A stretch of DNA of 64,000 nucleotides, from the NCBI RefSeq assembly GCF_037325665.1, contig NC_090251.1:25541450-25605449 (forward strand), in the 5' to 3' direction. Origin of the DNA: Littorina saxatilis (Eukaryota > Mollusca > Gastropoda > Littorinimorpha > Littorinidae). Positions 15,113 through 26,971 of this stretch are shown piece after piece. Position 1 is the stretch's first letter, and the number at the start of each line of letters is the position of its first letter. The notes under the pieces were generated by a model. It was not told the DNA's origin. It made no database searches and saw only the letters and a list, made by a program, of their open reading frames with translations. The position numbers and the translations under genes were made by a program.

Positions 15113-16298
15113 AAGTCGCGTAAGTCGAAAATACCATATTTAGTCAAGTAGCTGTCGAACTCGCAGAATGAAACTGCCATAACGAGAGAGAGGGAAGGTA
15201 GTAGTGGTGGGGGATGTGAAATTAATCAAAAGTGATAGAGTGAGGGGTTAAACAGTGCAAGCTCATAACTCATAACTCAAACTCATAACTCATAACATTT
15301 TATTGATCCAACAAAGGAAATTAATTTAGTCATCAGCACATATAGGTCATTAATTAATAACTATAAAAGAATAAAAGAAGAAAATTCATAAAACCCATGA
15401 TATAAAAATACCCTTTTTTCTTGCACACCTGACACACCGACACACCAATACACATGGATACATGCCTACATACATACCTACATACATACCTACAAACATA
15501 CCTACATACATACATACATACATACATACATACATACATACATACATACATACATACATACATACATACATACATACAAGCCTACTTTAGCGCGGTAGTG
15601 GTTACGCTATGCTGCATAGCACGCTTTTCTGTACCTCTCTTCGTTTTAACTTTCTGAGCGTGTTTTTAATCCAAACATATCATATCTATATATTTTTGGA
15701 ATCAGGAACCGACAAGGAATAAGATGAAAGTGTTTTTAAATTGATTTCGAAAACAAAATTTTGATAATAATTTTTATATATTTAATTTTCAGAGCTTGTT
15801 TTTAATCCGAATATAACATATTTATATGTTTTTGGAATCAGCAAATGATGGAGAATAAGATAAACGTAAATTTGGATCGTTTTATAATTTTTTATTTTTT
15901 TTTACAATTTTCCGATTTTTAATGACCAAAGTCATTAATTCATTTTTAAGCCACCACGCTGAAATGCAATACCGAAGTCCGGGCTTCGTCGAAGATTACT
16001 TGACCAAAATTTCAACCAATTTGGTTGAAAAATGAGGGCGTGACAGTGCCGCCTCAACTTTCACGAAAAGCCGGATATGACGTCATCAAAGACATTTATC
16101 AAAAAAATGAAAAACACGTTCGGGGATTTCATACCCAGAAACTCTCATGTCAAATTTCATAAAGATCGGTCCAGTAGTTTAGTCTGAATCGCTCTACACA
16201 CACACACAGACACACACACAGACACACGCACATACACCATACCCTCGTTTCGATTCCCCCTCGATGTTAAAATATTTAGTCAAAACTTGACTAAATAT
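15111..16298 (+). mobile_element. hairpin-ended repeat family, copy A (non-autonomous, Helentron-like?)
   Basis: The left end ACAAGTCGCGTAAG plus ATATTTAGTCAAGTAGCTG matches copy B (18141). The main body from about 15623 to 16298 is nearly identical to B. The right end is the hairpin ATATTTAGTCAA/AACTTGACTAAATAT (16272-16298), preceded by a CA microsatellite. The middle (about 15180-15620) is replaced by unrelated sequence with a (CATA)n tract. There is no coding capacity. A 3'-terminal hairpin, a matching subterminal motif at the left end and an internal microsatellite resemble Helentron-derived elements; that assignment is inference. Confidence 0.65.
15461..15580. repeat. (CATA)n tetranucleotide microsatellite
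   Basis: About 28 CATA units, with CCTA variants at the left end. Confidence 0.95.
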
Positions 16299-16334
16299 AA
16301 AAAGCTGGTCTGTCAACAAGCCACCAAACATCTT

Positions 16335-16852
16335 ATAATCAATCAATCAATATGAGGCTTATATCGCGCGTATTCCGTGGGTACAGTTCTAAGCGCAGGG
16401 ATTTTTTTTATATATATTTTTTTTTATGCAATTTATATTGCGCACATATTCAAGGCGCAGGGATTTATTTATGCCGTGTGAGATGGAATTTTTTTACACA
16501 ATGCATCACGCATTCACATCGGCCAGCAGATCGCAGCCATTTCGGCGCATATCCTACTTTTCACGGCCTATTATTCCAAGTCACACGGGTATTTTGGTGG
16601 ACATTTTTATCTATGCCTATACAATTTTGCCAGGAAAGACCCTTTTGTCAATCGTGGGATCTTTAACGTGCACACCCCAATGTAGTGTACACGAAGGGAC
16701 CTTGGTTTTTCGTCTCATCCGAAAGACTAGCACTTGAACCCACCACCTAGGTTAGGAAAGGGGGGAGAAAATTGCTAACGCCCTGACCCAGGGTCGAACT
16801 CGCAACCTCTCGCTTCCGAGCGCAAGTGCGTTACCACTCGGCCACCCAGTGC
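16335..16852 (-). mobile_element. SINE-A family, full-length copy with tRNA-like head
   Basis: Read on the minus strand, the head is at 16852-16785. It begins GCACTGGGTGGCCGAGTGG (A-box-like) and has GGTTGCGAGTTCGACC (B-box-like), so an internal pol III promoter is expected. A ~400-bp body follows and ends at GATATAAGCCTCATATTGAT with an (ATTG)n tail at 16335-16350. The body includes GTGTGCACGTTAAAGATCCC and is shared with 12203-12482 and 863-984. No clear target-site duplication was found. Confidence 0.8.
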
Positions 16853-16921
16853 AAAACACACTCGTCTTCTTTCCCATTCTATCGAAATACATACAATTAA
16901 ATATTGCCTGGTTGTAACGAA

Positions 16922-16923
16922 AA

Positions 16924-16955
<32 letters not shown>

Positions 16956-16957
16956 AA
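16922..16957. repeat. (AAAG)n microsatellite
   Basis: About nine AAAG units. Confidence 0.9.
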
Positions 16958-17074
16958 TTGTAAAAAAAAGGATAGAAAGAACTCGAAAGGGGGGAGGGAA
17001 GGGGGGAAATTGGGAGGTAGCGGATAGGGAGGGGGAGATTGGGAGTAGGGGAGGGTAGGTTGGGAGGTAGGGGC

Positions 17075-17495
17075 TAGAAAAGAAGCAGTCTAAAAATTAT
17101 AGGCACATTAATTTACAGATGTCACAAGTTATGGCAAACTAGCACGTACAGAAGAGACAGATTATATCGAACATTTCTTTTATTATTGTATAAAAATAAG
17201 CAAAGTGTGGAATCTTGTTGAAGAAGCCTTCTTCACCGCTTGTTCAAAAAGAATTCATGTTGATGTGCGGGATGCCCTTTTTGGCCTAGTTAAAAAGAAT
17301 TCTATTTCATCCGCTGAAGCAAACTATGTCAATTTGCTGATAATGATTGCAAAAATGTGCATAGGTATTTATAGATACGGTACCCCTTTAGAGATCGGAT
17401 GTATTTTTGAAAGAGTTAAGTTTAAGAAAAATAATTGACTTGTGACTCGCATATATGCTGCTATCTGTGAAATTGAAATAAAGAAACGTTAGGTA
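17075..17495 (+). pseudogene. 3' fragment of an L1/Tx1-like LINE (zf-RVT-type C terminus)
   Basis: In the frame of 17142-17438 the translation includes TEETDYIEHFFYYCIKISKVW and NLVEEAFFTACSK, ending FERVKFKKNN and a stop. An H-x-F-x-x-C cluster followed by a W and a hydrophobic helix is typical of the zinc-finger region after the reverse transcriptase in L1/Tx1-type LINE ORF2 proteins. Endonuclease and RT domains are absent. After the stop there is a short 3' UTR with GAAATAAAGAAACG, resembling a polyadenylation signal. It is a dead 5'-truncated copy, not a host gene. Confidence 0.6.
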
Positions 17496-17600
17496 ACAAA
17501 AGGAGAAATGATGACGGAAGAAATATAGGACAAAATGTATAAAAAAAAATTTAAAAAAATAGGTGGAGAGAGAGAAGATAGAACGAGAGGAGACAGTGAG

Positions 17601-17927
<327 letters not shown>

Positions 17928-18140
17928 TAAATGTAAATAAAAAAAAATTAAAAACAATTGTCCATGATCTGTTTACTGTCCATTGAGTGTGAAGCTGAGA
18001 GAAAGAGTGAGACTGAAGGAAAACAATAACTTAATAAGAATTAAAATGATTATAAAAAAAAATTTAAAAAAACTTCCGATATAAAAAAAAAAACGCACGC
18101 ACATGTGTGATTAACAATGTCTGATCTCCTAGAAGAAAAA

Positions 18141-19004
18141 ACAAGTCGCGTAAGGCGAAAATACAATATTTAGTCAAGTAGCTGTCGAACTCACAGAAGG
18201 AAACTGAACGCAACGCAACGCAGCAAGACCGTATACTCGTAGCATCGTCACTCCACCGCCCGTGGCAAAGGCAGTGCACGTGGAATTGACAAGAAGAGCG
18301 GGGTATTCGTTGCGCTGAGAAGGATAGCACGCTTTTCTGTACCTCTCTTCGTTTTAACTTTCTGAGCGTGTTTTTAATCCAAACATATCATATCTATATA
18401 TTTTTGGAATCAGGAACCGACAAGGAATAAGATGAAAGTGTTTTTAAATTGATTTCGAAAAAAAAATTTTGATAATAATTTTTATATATTTAATTTTCAG
18501 AGCTTGTTTTTAATCCGAATATAACATATTTATATGTTTTTGGAATCAGCAAATGATGGAGAATAAGATAAACGTAAATTTGGATCGTTTTATAAATTTT
18601 TATTTTTTTTTACAATTTTCAGATTTTTAATGACCAAAGTCATTAATTAATTTTTAAGCCACCAAGCTGAAATGCAATACCGAACCCCGGGCTTCGTCGA
18701 AGAGTACTTGACCAAAATTTCAACCAATTTGGTTGAAAAATGAGGGCGTGACAGTGCCGCCTCAACTTTCACGAAAAGCCGGATATGACGTCATCAAAGA
18801 CATTTATCAAAAAAATGAAAAAAACGTTCGGGGATTTCATACCCAGGAACTCTCATGTTAAATTTCATAAAGATCGGTCCAGTAGTTTAGTCTGAATCGC
18901 TCTACACACACACACACACACAGACAGACAGACGCACATACACCACGACCCTCGTTTCGATTCCCCCTCGATGTTAAAATATTTAGTCAAGACTTGACTA
19001 AATA
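18141..19004 (+). mobile_element. hairpin-ended repeat family, copy B (best complete copy)
   Basis: The copy runs from ACAAGTCGCGTAAGGCGAAA to the terminal hairpin at 18979-19004, with ATATTTAGTCAAG at both ends. Internal marks are ACGCTTTTCTGTACCTCTCT, the palindrome TAATGACCAAAGTCATTAA, CGGATATGACGTCATCAAAG and a CA/CAGA microsatellite about 60-100 bp before the end. It is nearly identical to copies A and D, so the family was recently active. No protein is encoded. Confidence 0.75.
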
Positions 19005-19219
19005 TAAAAAGAAAAAAAAAAAAAAAAAAAAAAAAGAACAAGCAAAAGATCAAAGCCGGCCACTTTAACGTGTAAACAAGAACTACTCCAAATGCCCACC
19101 CGTTTCAATGTCCGCGGAGGAACTCAACCGACTCCGGGTATAGAAGCGTGTCTTGTGTTGTGGTAAGGTATATATTCTTGTGTGTGTGTCCTGCTCCTCG
19201 AGATAGTGGCGCTGTTTTA

Positions 19220-19273
19220 ATATCTGTCGTTGTAGAGTGATCGACAAGAAGAAGAAGAAGAAGATATCTGTCG
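19220..19273 (+). mobile_element. 34-bp retroposon remnant with 10-bp target duplication
   Basis: ATATCTGTCG occurs at 19220-19229 and 19264-19273. Between the copies lies TTGTAGAGTGATCGAC plus an (AAG)n tail. This is the pattern of an extremely 5'-truncated target-primed insertion. Confidence 0.55.
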
Positions 19274-19466
19274 CTGTGACCCCATTATGCGCGCCACTTC
19301 CTACGGGCGAGGTACACTTTTAAAGGAGATGCAGCCTTATTATGTAGAGTTATGATCTTGAACATGACTCTGAATGAACTTGAATGATCTTGCAGTTTTA
19401 CTGTCTCTGAAACTGAAACAATCCACCATCCCCACCCCATCACACATGCACAAGCTAAAGAAAAAG

Positions 19467-19470
<4 letters not shown>

Positions 19471-19502
<32 letters not shown>

Positions 19503-19516
19503 AGAGAAAAAAAAAC
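19471..19516. repeat. poly-A tract
   Basis: About 40 A with few interruptions. No element body was recognised next to it. Confidence 0.85.
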
Positions 19517-19519
19517 AAA

Positions 19520-20600
19520 CAAAAAAAACTAGCACGTCTTACAAGGGCAGGGGAGGAGGCGGGTTTAAAATTAACTGAAAAGGTTGGGGGAGAAGGGGGG
19601 GGGGAGGGTATTGTGTCTTCGATTAGTACCTTGCCGGAAGCTTTCAGTGCGGCTACTTGAAGAAGATGGTGTTATTTTAAATCTATCGTGACGGTCAGAA
19701 GGGTTACTTTATCATTCTGACCTTGGCAGGCAGGAGATGCACGGACCACATGTCTACCAGCTACAGGCAGCAGGGAGGGTGAGTGAAAGGCTATCACCGG
19801 AGTGAAGTCAAGTGATATACTACGCCAACATTCTTTATACGTCATTGCCAGCACCGCTTGTTCAGCGTAAATGGAACGGTGATGGCCGTTTAAATAACCC
19901 TGTATAGGTAGGAATTCGAACAGTGTTCAGGCCTGAACGTAGAGGTCGCTCTATGCTTTTCTTCTACAAAGCTTTCATGCTTTCTGGACCGTTCAGTAAG
20001 TTAATCTGTACTGTGAAAGTCAAGTTGTCAACGTTTTCTTTGGATACCAAACAAATATGTCTAGACTCAGCCAGATTCTGAACTCGTTCGTGACACCCCT
20101 CCGCCACCTCCCCCCCCCCTCCCCTCCCCACCACAACCCCCGGTCTAAAACTTCCCCTTTATAAAAACGTTTTTTTGGTTTTTTTAGATTGACCGCTCAT
20201 GAAGTCAGTGAATTTACATTTTTAAGACTATTTTACAACCGGATTTTCATAGAGTTTGGAAACTTGAAAGGGGATGGAGGGGGAAGGGGGGGTCCCCTAG
20301 CATACCGCTCCACCCCCACCTCCCTCTTCAGTCCCCTATCGCTGGAAGCCGGCTTAATTGGCGTTTGCAACAGCTGGTCAGCCGATTGATAGTTAAGCTG
20401 CTAAATGTACCAATAAGCACGAGGGCACGTATACCTTCACCGTGGAATGCTCTGTGGGATGCGTGGAAAATAGCCACACTTCTTTTGCCGTCAGATTCCA
20501 GATTTGACTGAATATGTTTGTTAGTGCTTGTTTGTTTTGACTACAGGTGTGTCCAGCTGCCTCGCCGGGATTCGTTCCCGGATTTCCAATCGTGATCTGT
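19520..20600. other. no gene recognised
   Basis: C-rich patches lie at 20099-20140 and G-rich patches at 19584-19606. The open frames have no recognisable domain. Confidence 0.45.
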
Positions 20601-20603
20601 ATG

Positions 20604-20774
<171 letters not shown>

Positions 20775-20789
20775 AGTAAGAGACTGAGA

Positions 20790-21420
20790 ATGAGTGAGAG
20801 AAATAACTCAGAACTCAGAACTAAACATAGTTTAGTTGCTTTATGGGGGTTCAAACAAAATAAACACCCCAAAACACACACACCGACAAGGCCAATAACC
20901 GGTATATAGTGAGTTCAATAACCTCCATACTGGCTCAGCCCATGCGTGACTTTGCAGCCAATCGGCCGTACAGCCTTCCCCTGTTCCTGGCACTATAAGT
21001 AATTGAAAAGCAGCCACGAGTTCACTAACTTTATGAGAGGGATGCTAGCCTGTCACGCCACTCAACCGTTAGATAATGAAAAGTGTGACTCTTTTGGCAG
21101 AAATCCGATCGTCTGGGCTTCCTTCCAAAACATCCTTTCGAGCAACAACTGAGTCGGGAAACAAACCGTGATGATGTTGTTAGCCTGAAGTGAAAAAGTA
21201 ATGAATTCGGTTATGCATGCTGCTTATGAACAGTTGCCCCGATTGTGTGCCCAGCCAGACCCAAAGTTATTTAGCAAAATTGCCCTTGTCCTGTCATGAA
21301 CTGAGGTGACTTAGAGATTCCTTTCTGTTCCAACGATCACGTACACCTTTACATTTATGTCCAATGTTTTACATGCCGGGGACAAGAACATCCTTCAACT
21401 TGGACACATACCAAAATTCA
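20790..21420. other. no gene recognised
   Basis: Starts with short AACTCAG repeats. The rest is unique-looking with no coding support. Confidence 0.45.
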
Positions 21421-21426
21421 ACAGCA

Positions 21427-21427
<1 letters not shown>

Positions 21428-21475
<48 letters not shown>

Positions 21476-21476
21476 A

Positions 21477-21507
<31 letters not shown>

Positions 21508-21518
21508 AACACACACAC

Positions 21519-21573
<55 letters not shown>
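21428..21573. repeat. (CA)n compound microsatellite
   Basis: CA repeats with CAAA and CATA interruptions. Confidence 0.95.
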
Positions 21574-21574
<1 letters not shown>

Positions 21575-22498
21575 CACTGAGAGACAACTAATAGGACTTC
21601 ACTGTCAGTCTAGGGCAATACTTATGTAGACAGATAGTACCACTACTCGACATGAATAGTCTCCACTCCAAACTTGCCAAACACCCTGAATTTTACGGGA
21701 CTACAAACTGCAAACCCTTATCAGACACCGGAGAGCTGGCTCATCGCATCAGGCACCAAACAGCAGGGGCAACCCAGCACACGCCTGGAGCGGGGGAGAG
21801 ATGAAAACACAGGAGATACAAACTTGGCATTACTTCACTCACAGACAGGCATGCACTCAAGTATAGTGCTACTTCTCTCTATGGCGGCACACTTGTGCCA
21901 GAAGTGAATTTGAAACACTATCTCGGTGACTACTTGAAATCTCAAATATTGCCTTGTTCTTGACATTTACAGAAATTCTGTTTGTGCTAAAAGTTTTGCT
22001 TTTGTTCCATTTCTCCAGCGGAATTATACATTAAAAAGGCTTTATTTCTATTTTTGATGAAAGACTTACATAATTAAACAATGTTTTTTTGTCCTAGTAA
22101 TAAGAAGTGCAAATTAAAGACGGTTCACTAACTTGAGTACACCACACAGAGCATCCTTAACTCAGGTCAAAATGAGTTTGGCTCATTCTCTCCCTGACAG
22201 GATGCCTTGAGTTTCCTTGTCTGGCAAGGAAACCGATTTTTTTTTTTAACATATTTAGAGCTTTTTGTAATGTGTTATTGATATAAGCAGATTCGCGATC
22301 GTCGATAATGATTTTTCATGGTGTTTTGTAATTTTTGAATTACAGAGGAATTTTTATATTGGACAGTTTCAAGCGAGCTATTTTTCGCGGATGTATTTAC
22401 TGTGCAAACAACTCTAAATATGGCAACAGTGTCACGTGATAATCCACCGTTTGGTTTCGGCGGTCGCTGGAGCAGACGATTTTTTTACAGTGATGCAA
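21574..22498. other. no gene recognised
   Basis: AT-rich. It would be the downstream side of the candidate minus-strand exon at 22505-22618, but no continuing exon was found. Confidence 0.4.
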
Positions 22499-22504
22499 CC
22501 ATAC

Positions 22505-22618
22505 ATCACGGTCTCCTTCCGGCAGCAGTCCCAAAATTTCGACTTGTTTTGACCTTAGAACGATGTCTTTATCATAACTGTGAAGAACAGAACGGAGACA
22601 ACTGTCGAAGTCGGCCAA
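22505..22618 (-). CDS. candidate first exon of a RecQ-like helicase-type protein
   Basis: The minus-strand frame opens MADFDSCLRSVLHSYDKDIV and continues LRSKQVEILGLLPEGDRD. In RecQ-like helicases the N terminus has a similar layout: 'L+xxQxxAL' followed by 'G+DV', then the Walker A motif. Here a GT-A-T-G splice donor consensus lies at 22504-22499, directly after the GDRD codons, which fits an exon ending just before the ATP-binding motif. The next exon was not found downstream within the window. It could equally be a fragment of a repeated helicase-like gene, or chance. Confidence 0.3.
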
Positions 22619-22639
22619 TCTGCAATCATTTTCGCCTCG

Positions 22640-23294
22640 CGAACACTGCTAGCGAACATCATATGGGAGATAACTCTGTATTCTTCTTTTGATAGATTCG
22701 CGTGGGTCTGTAGCGTCCGGTCAGAGGGACTTAAAGCGATAGCGCAGCGTGGAGCCGCGATGATGAATCAGAATGCACACAGAGAGTATGCAATGTTCTT
22801 TGTATTCCAACTTTTACGTCCCACTTCTATGTCATTATATTCGCATGCAAACCCCTAACTATTATCATTTTTGACAATTAAGCAATGATCCTTAAAATCA
22901 ATGAAACCAGTTCTAACAAAAATCATCGTGATTTTTTTCAATTATCACTTTTGGCGCAAGAATACCGTCATACATCAGCCTTTGATTCACCTCCGCGCTG
23001 AAAGTGGGCGTGGCACACGAAACACGTGCAGTAATGAAAACCTCACCTCTCTGGCACCTGAAAATAAAACCGTAGGGTAACACTCTTTGGTAAAACACTG
23101 TTCGTCCAACATTATTGCCTATTCAGGTTATCTTCAGGTTAGAAAAAAATGGTGTGGGTTGTGTGAGCTTTTGGCATGAACTGAAAATGAAAACGTTTTA
23201 ACCCGGGCACAAGGTTTTTTAATATGAATAATGGCTCCTTATGGCTCCATTTCTACCGGCGCTACAACAAAGCTAAAAAAAAATTATGGCCGCA

Positions 23295-23295
<1 letters not shown>
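22640..23295. other. no gene recognised
   Basis: No supported feature. This would be the 5' flank of the candidate exon at 22505-22618. Confidence 0.4.

Positions 23296-23296
<1 letters not shown>

Positions 23297-23359
<63 letters not shown>
23297..23359. repeat. (TG)n microsatellite
   Basis: About 31 TG units. Confidence 0.95.
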
Positions 23360-23908
23360 ATTGCTTTTTTCAGTACGTCACCTAATCTTTGCTTATATAC
23401 ATCTCGCTTTCGGCAAGTTCTTCAGTCAAATATCAAAATGTCAAAGCATTTCTTGTTGCAGTTATTCTATATGCTGGTCTTTGAATAAACACATCATGTA
23501 CAGATTGAGACGGCATTACAGCCCTACCGCAATTGTGACGAGTGCACATTCCGACACTGTTGAAAAATGGCACTCAACTGAGAGTCAGCAAAACAGCCCT
23601 TCTATATCGGTTTTAACACATACACCTTCCCACACTGACAATACAGACTACTTGGAACTGACACACCAAAGCTATCCTGCACTTGAAGTTGTGAGACATC
23701 CAGACTACACAGAGGCTAAACCTTCTCGTGAACCTGTCAGTAGTGAAGAATAACGGAGTGAATCACTGATTTTGTATCAACGTTTGCATCACAACAACGG
23801 CAAAGCAACCTGCTTATTTTGGCAGCTTCTCTGGATTATGGAAAGTGCACAGTATAACAAAAAGAATGGAATTGAGTGAGCTATACTGCGTTTACATTAC
23901 ATGACTTC

Positions 23909-24241
23909 TGGTTTGGAGCTTTTTGTTTGTTTGTTTGTTTGTTTGTTTGCTTAACGCCCAGCCGACCACGAAGGGCCACATCAGGGCGGTGCTGCTTTGA
24001 CATATAACGTGCGCCACACACAAGACAGAAGTCGCAGCACAGGCTTCATGTCTCACCCAGTCACATTATTCTGACACCCGGACCAACCAGTCCTAGCACT
24101 AACCCCATAATGCCAGACGCCAGGCGGAGCAACCACTAGATTGCCAATTTTAAAGTCTTAGTGGGTTCGAACCCACGACCTGCCGATCACGGGGCGGACG
24201 CCTTACCACTAGGCGAACCGTGCCGGTGGTGGTTTGGAGCT
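23909..24241 (-). mobile_element. SINE-B, tRNA-derived, with 12-bp target-site duplication
   Basis: TGGTTTGGAGCT flanks the element at 23909-23920 and 24230-24241. Read on the minus strand, the head has CGGTTCGCCTAGTGGTAAGG (A box) and GGGTTCGAACCC (perfect B box). A body of about 230 bp follows, and the element ends in a (CAAA)n tail (GTTT repeats on the plus strand, 23926-23949). The perfect duplication and intact boxes point to a fairly recent insertion. Confidence 0.85.
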
Positions 24242-24394
24242 GCATTCGCTAAAACTTGCGTGTAAACGATCCGCTGATAAAAGAGTATGCTAAAATACGG
24301 ACCCGATTGTCATCTTTGCACAAATGCCACGTTACTGTAGTTGAATTACATTCTGCTTAAACCAAAACTTGCAAGCAAAGTATTTGGCATTTAT

Positions 24395-24700
24395 GACAAG
24401 TAAATCGCCATGGCATGTTACCCAAATCCGTCCTCCAAGACTGGCACTTTGTAGACCGAAACGTCCCGAAAGGCCCGATCTTCGATGGTTCCCAAGACAT
24501 GTCATATCATGTCAAGCGATCCTTTTTCGACCACGGACATAGTCCGCCGAACACCCCGAACCTAATTCGCAAACACCAAGTTCGTCCAATTATAAGAACA
24601 AACTCAGGTTCGCCGAACCTTTTTGGAGATCGCGGGTCAGACCAAACTAGGTTTGCGGAACAAAGGTTCGTCCAGTTAAGAACGGCCTTAAGGGGTTTGG
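24395..24700. repeat. TTCG/CGAA-rich reiterated segment
   Basis: Short motifs such as GGTTCGCCGAACC (a palindrome near 24613), CCGAAACGTCCCGAAAGG and AGGTTCGTCCA recur in both orientations. It resembles a degenerate foldback element without clear ends. Confidence 0.3.
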
Positions 24701-24830
24701 CCGAAAAATAACTGGATGGCCAATGCGAAATTGTCGACTGGCCTCCGCAAGGCAAGACTCCTGGGCTGAGGTGCACGACTGAAACGAAAGTGGGTGCCCG
24801 CCAAACGGGAGAGAACAAAACGCAGGGTCT

Positions 24831-24870
24831 GATTGGTTGAAATTACAACAAATCTCAATTTCAACCAATC
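24831..24870. repeat. perfect 14-bp hairpin
   Basis: GATTGGTTGAAATT (24831-24844) and its exact complement AATTTCAACCAATC (24857-24870) are separated by 12 bp. It may be one end of a MITE. Confidence 0.6.
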
Positions 24871-25639
24871 CAACACCGCGGCTGGCTCCCACCCGGTTGG
24901 TAACTTTCTCGAGCAGCTCGGTCATGGTGACAGCACACCGTGGCAAACCGAGACAGCGTTGGTGAATTGGCAGTTCCCAGGTTCAGAGGGCAACAGGTAA
25001 GATGGACCGGTATTGGAAATATGTACAGGTCCAAATATTCTGGCTACAAAACACATTGTTCACTCAGAAGACCTTCCCCATGTCAAAACTATCGGACGGT
25101 CGACCGGACAGGAGCCATAACAATGCGTCAGAACAGAACATTATGCGTCGGTGACGGTGACCGGAGACCGTGGACTGAGATTGACATTGCACAGACACTA
25201 ACATGGGGGACACTCGCAGCTGCTTTGACCATCCTTTCTATCCCCAACAATCCTTCCGGTCAAGTGACTGAATTCAATTCAACTCAATACAATTCTATTA
25301 TCTGAATGTAAGACAAACAGATCAAAATTGTTCTTTTTTTTTTTTTTTATTTTATTTTTTTAAATTTTTTTTAGCTTCAAATCTTTGCCCATTTCACAAA
25401 AGCGACAGCCAGTCTGTTACTTTTTGTGTCACCATAACATTGCATTAACATTGTTTCACCTCCCTACTATGTTTTGTATGGTCTATGTTGGTCTGTGTCG
25501 AGCATAACTCCGGAAATGCACGAAAACTACACTTTCTGCAATAACTTGCCATAACTTATCGATTATTGCGATATCTATCCATTGGAGTATCTAGTTGTCT
25601 AAGTGTGATGATATCCCAGGCTTTTGAGTACTTTAAAAC

Positions 25640-25806
25640 CAAAAAGTGGCTGCCGATTTCGCAAAATGGGCAAATTTTAGAAGCCTTTACGCGATTTCGG
25701 CAAAACACTGCCGATTTCACGTATTGGGCAGCGTTTTGCTGATTACGCGAAATCGGCAAAAATGTTGCCGATTCCGCGAATTCGGCAATTCCGTGAATTC
25801 GGCACG
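25640..25806. repeat. cluster of inverted CCGATTTCGCG-type motifs
   Basis: At least seven variants of TGCCGATTTCGC or its complement GCGAAATCGGCA occur within 170 bp, ending in the palindromic CCGCGAATTCGGC. It is probably a foldback/MITE interior. A short (AT)n follows at 25809-25824. Confidence 0.55.
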
Positions 25807-25824
25807 ACATATATATATATATAT

Positions 25825-26590
25825 TACATTACTCTCAAAACATATAAACACAAAGAATGCATCTGCACACACATATCCAAAACCATACACATGCATACCC
25901 GCACCCTCACTGAACTGGATCGAAACTGAAAACTACCAACGAAGGTGGTAAGGTGGGGGAGGGGGGGGGCAGCAAGAAATATACACAGGGTGTATAAGGT
26001 TTTGTACTGCATGCTTGTCACCGTGATTAGATATTAACACCGTTTATAGATAGCAGACGAACTAACACAAAACATCTTTATAGCACACAGCTTCACATTT
26101 TGGCTGGGATACGAGAGTTGTTGCCAGGTTAAAGAGTCCCGCTAAGTTTTCAGTTCCTCTTTGGATGTAAACCTGTTTTTGGACAACTCTTCTTAGAACA
26201 TGCAACCTTTGAAATTGATCCTTCAAGGCGGCCAGAATGCAGACAAAACCACTGACGCAATCGTTTCGACGCACACCTGTACCGTTCTTCAGTAGGTGAA
26301 TCAGTCCCGACTGAATAACTTTGAATGCTTGTAAGGAGCCAAGTTTTCTCCAAATAGATCACTTCTATTAGTTCGTGCCACTTATAAAACAGAACAAACA
26401 GAGGATTCTTGGAATGCCTGAAACTCTGATTTCTAACCACCACGTTCACCAGTTGGCTCTAGCTCTGTATGACTGTTCACCGTGTCAGTGTGCCTAAAGA
26501 TGGAATGCGGGTGCTTAAGTACGTGGCGTGAAACAGAACCATTCCATTTGTAGACATTGCTATGAATTATTCTTTTGAAAATATGAACGG
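25825..26590. other. no gene recognised
   Basis: Includes a G-rich run at about 25954-25968. Minus-strand frames of 70-99 codons at 26062-26449 have no recognisable domain. Confidence 0.4.
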
Positions 26591-26593
26591 AAA

Positions 26594-26736
26594 CACACAC
26601 ACACACACACACGCCCACACCTACACACACACACACACACACACACAAATACCGTGTCAACGTCAATAATGTGGTGTGAGGATGGGGGGATGGCAGTACA
26701 AGTGGGGGTGGGGTGGTGGGGGGGGGGGGGGGGGTG
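26594..26736. repeat. (CA)n and poly-G tract
   Basis: CA repeats at 26594-26647. Poly-G with few interruptions at 26708-26736. Confidence 0.9.
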
Positions 26737-26921
26737 GGGCGAGGAGAGGGAGCAGATGTCGGTAACTGATTATTTACCAGTCAGTGCAGATCAGTCTAGC
26801 CTTCTCTCGACTGTCGCGATGAAGAACTTACTTAATTAATCATCTCCCTCTCTGTCTCTCTCTCTTACTCTCTGATGGAGATATTTGTCATGTTCGCTCG
26901 TTCTGTCTGTCTGTCTGAGTG

Positions 26922-26923
<2 letters not shown>

Positions 26924-26968
<45 letters not shown>
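26924..26968. repeat. (CT)n microsatellite
   Basis: About 22 CT units. Confidence 0.95.

Positions 26969-26971
<3 letters not shown>

Noticed and set aside
15060-15180. Coding sequence MAVSFCEFDSYLTKYGIF (minus) and similar peptides at 18064 and 39452
   Set aside because: The peptide is a translation of the left end of the hairpin-ended repeat family. It recurs with each copy and has no gene structure.
24160-24229. Possible tRNA gene on the minus strand
   Set aside because: It is the tRNA-like head of SINE-B, flanked by its 12-bp target duplication.
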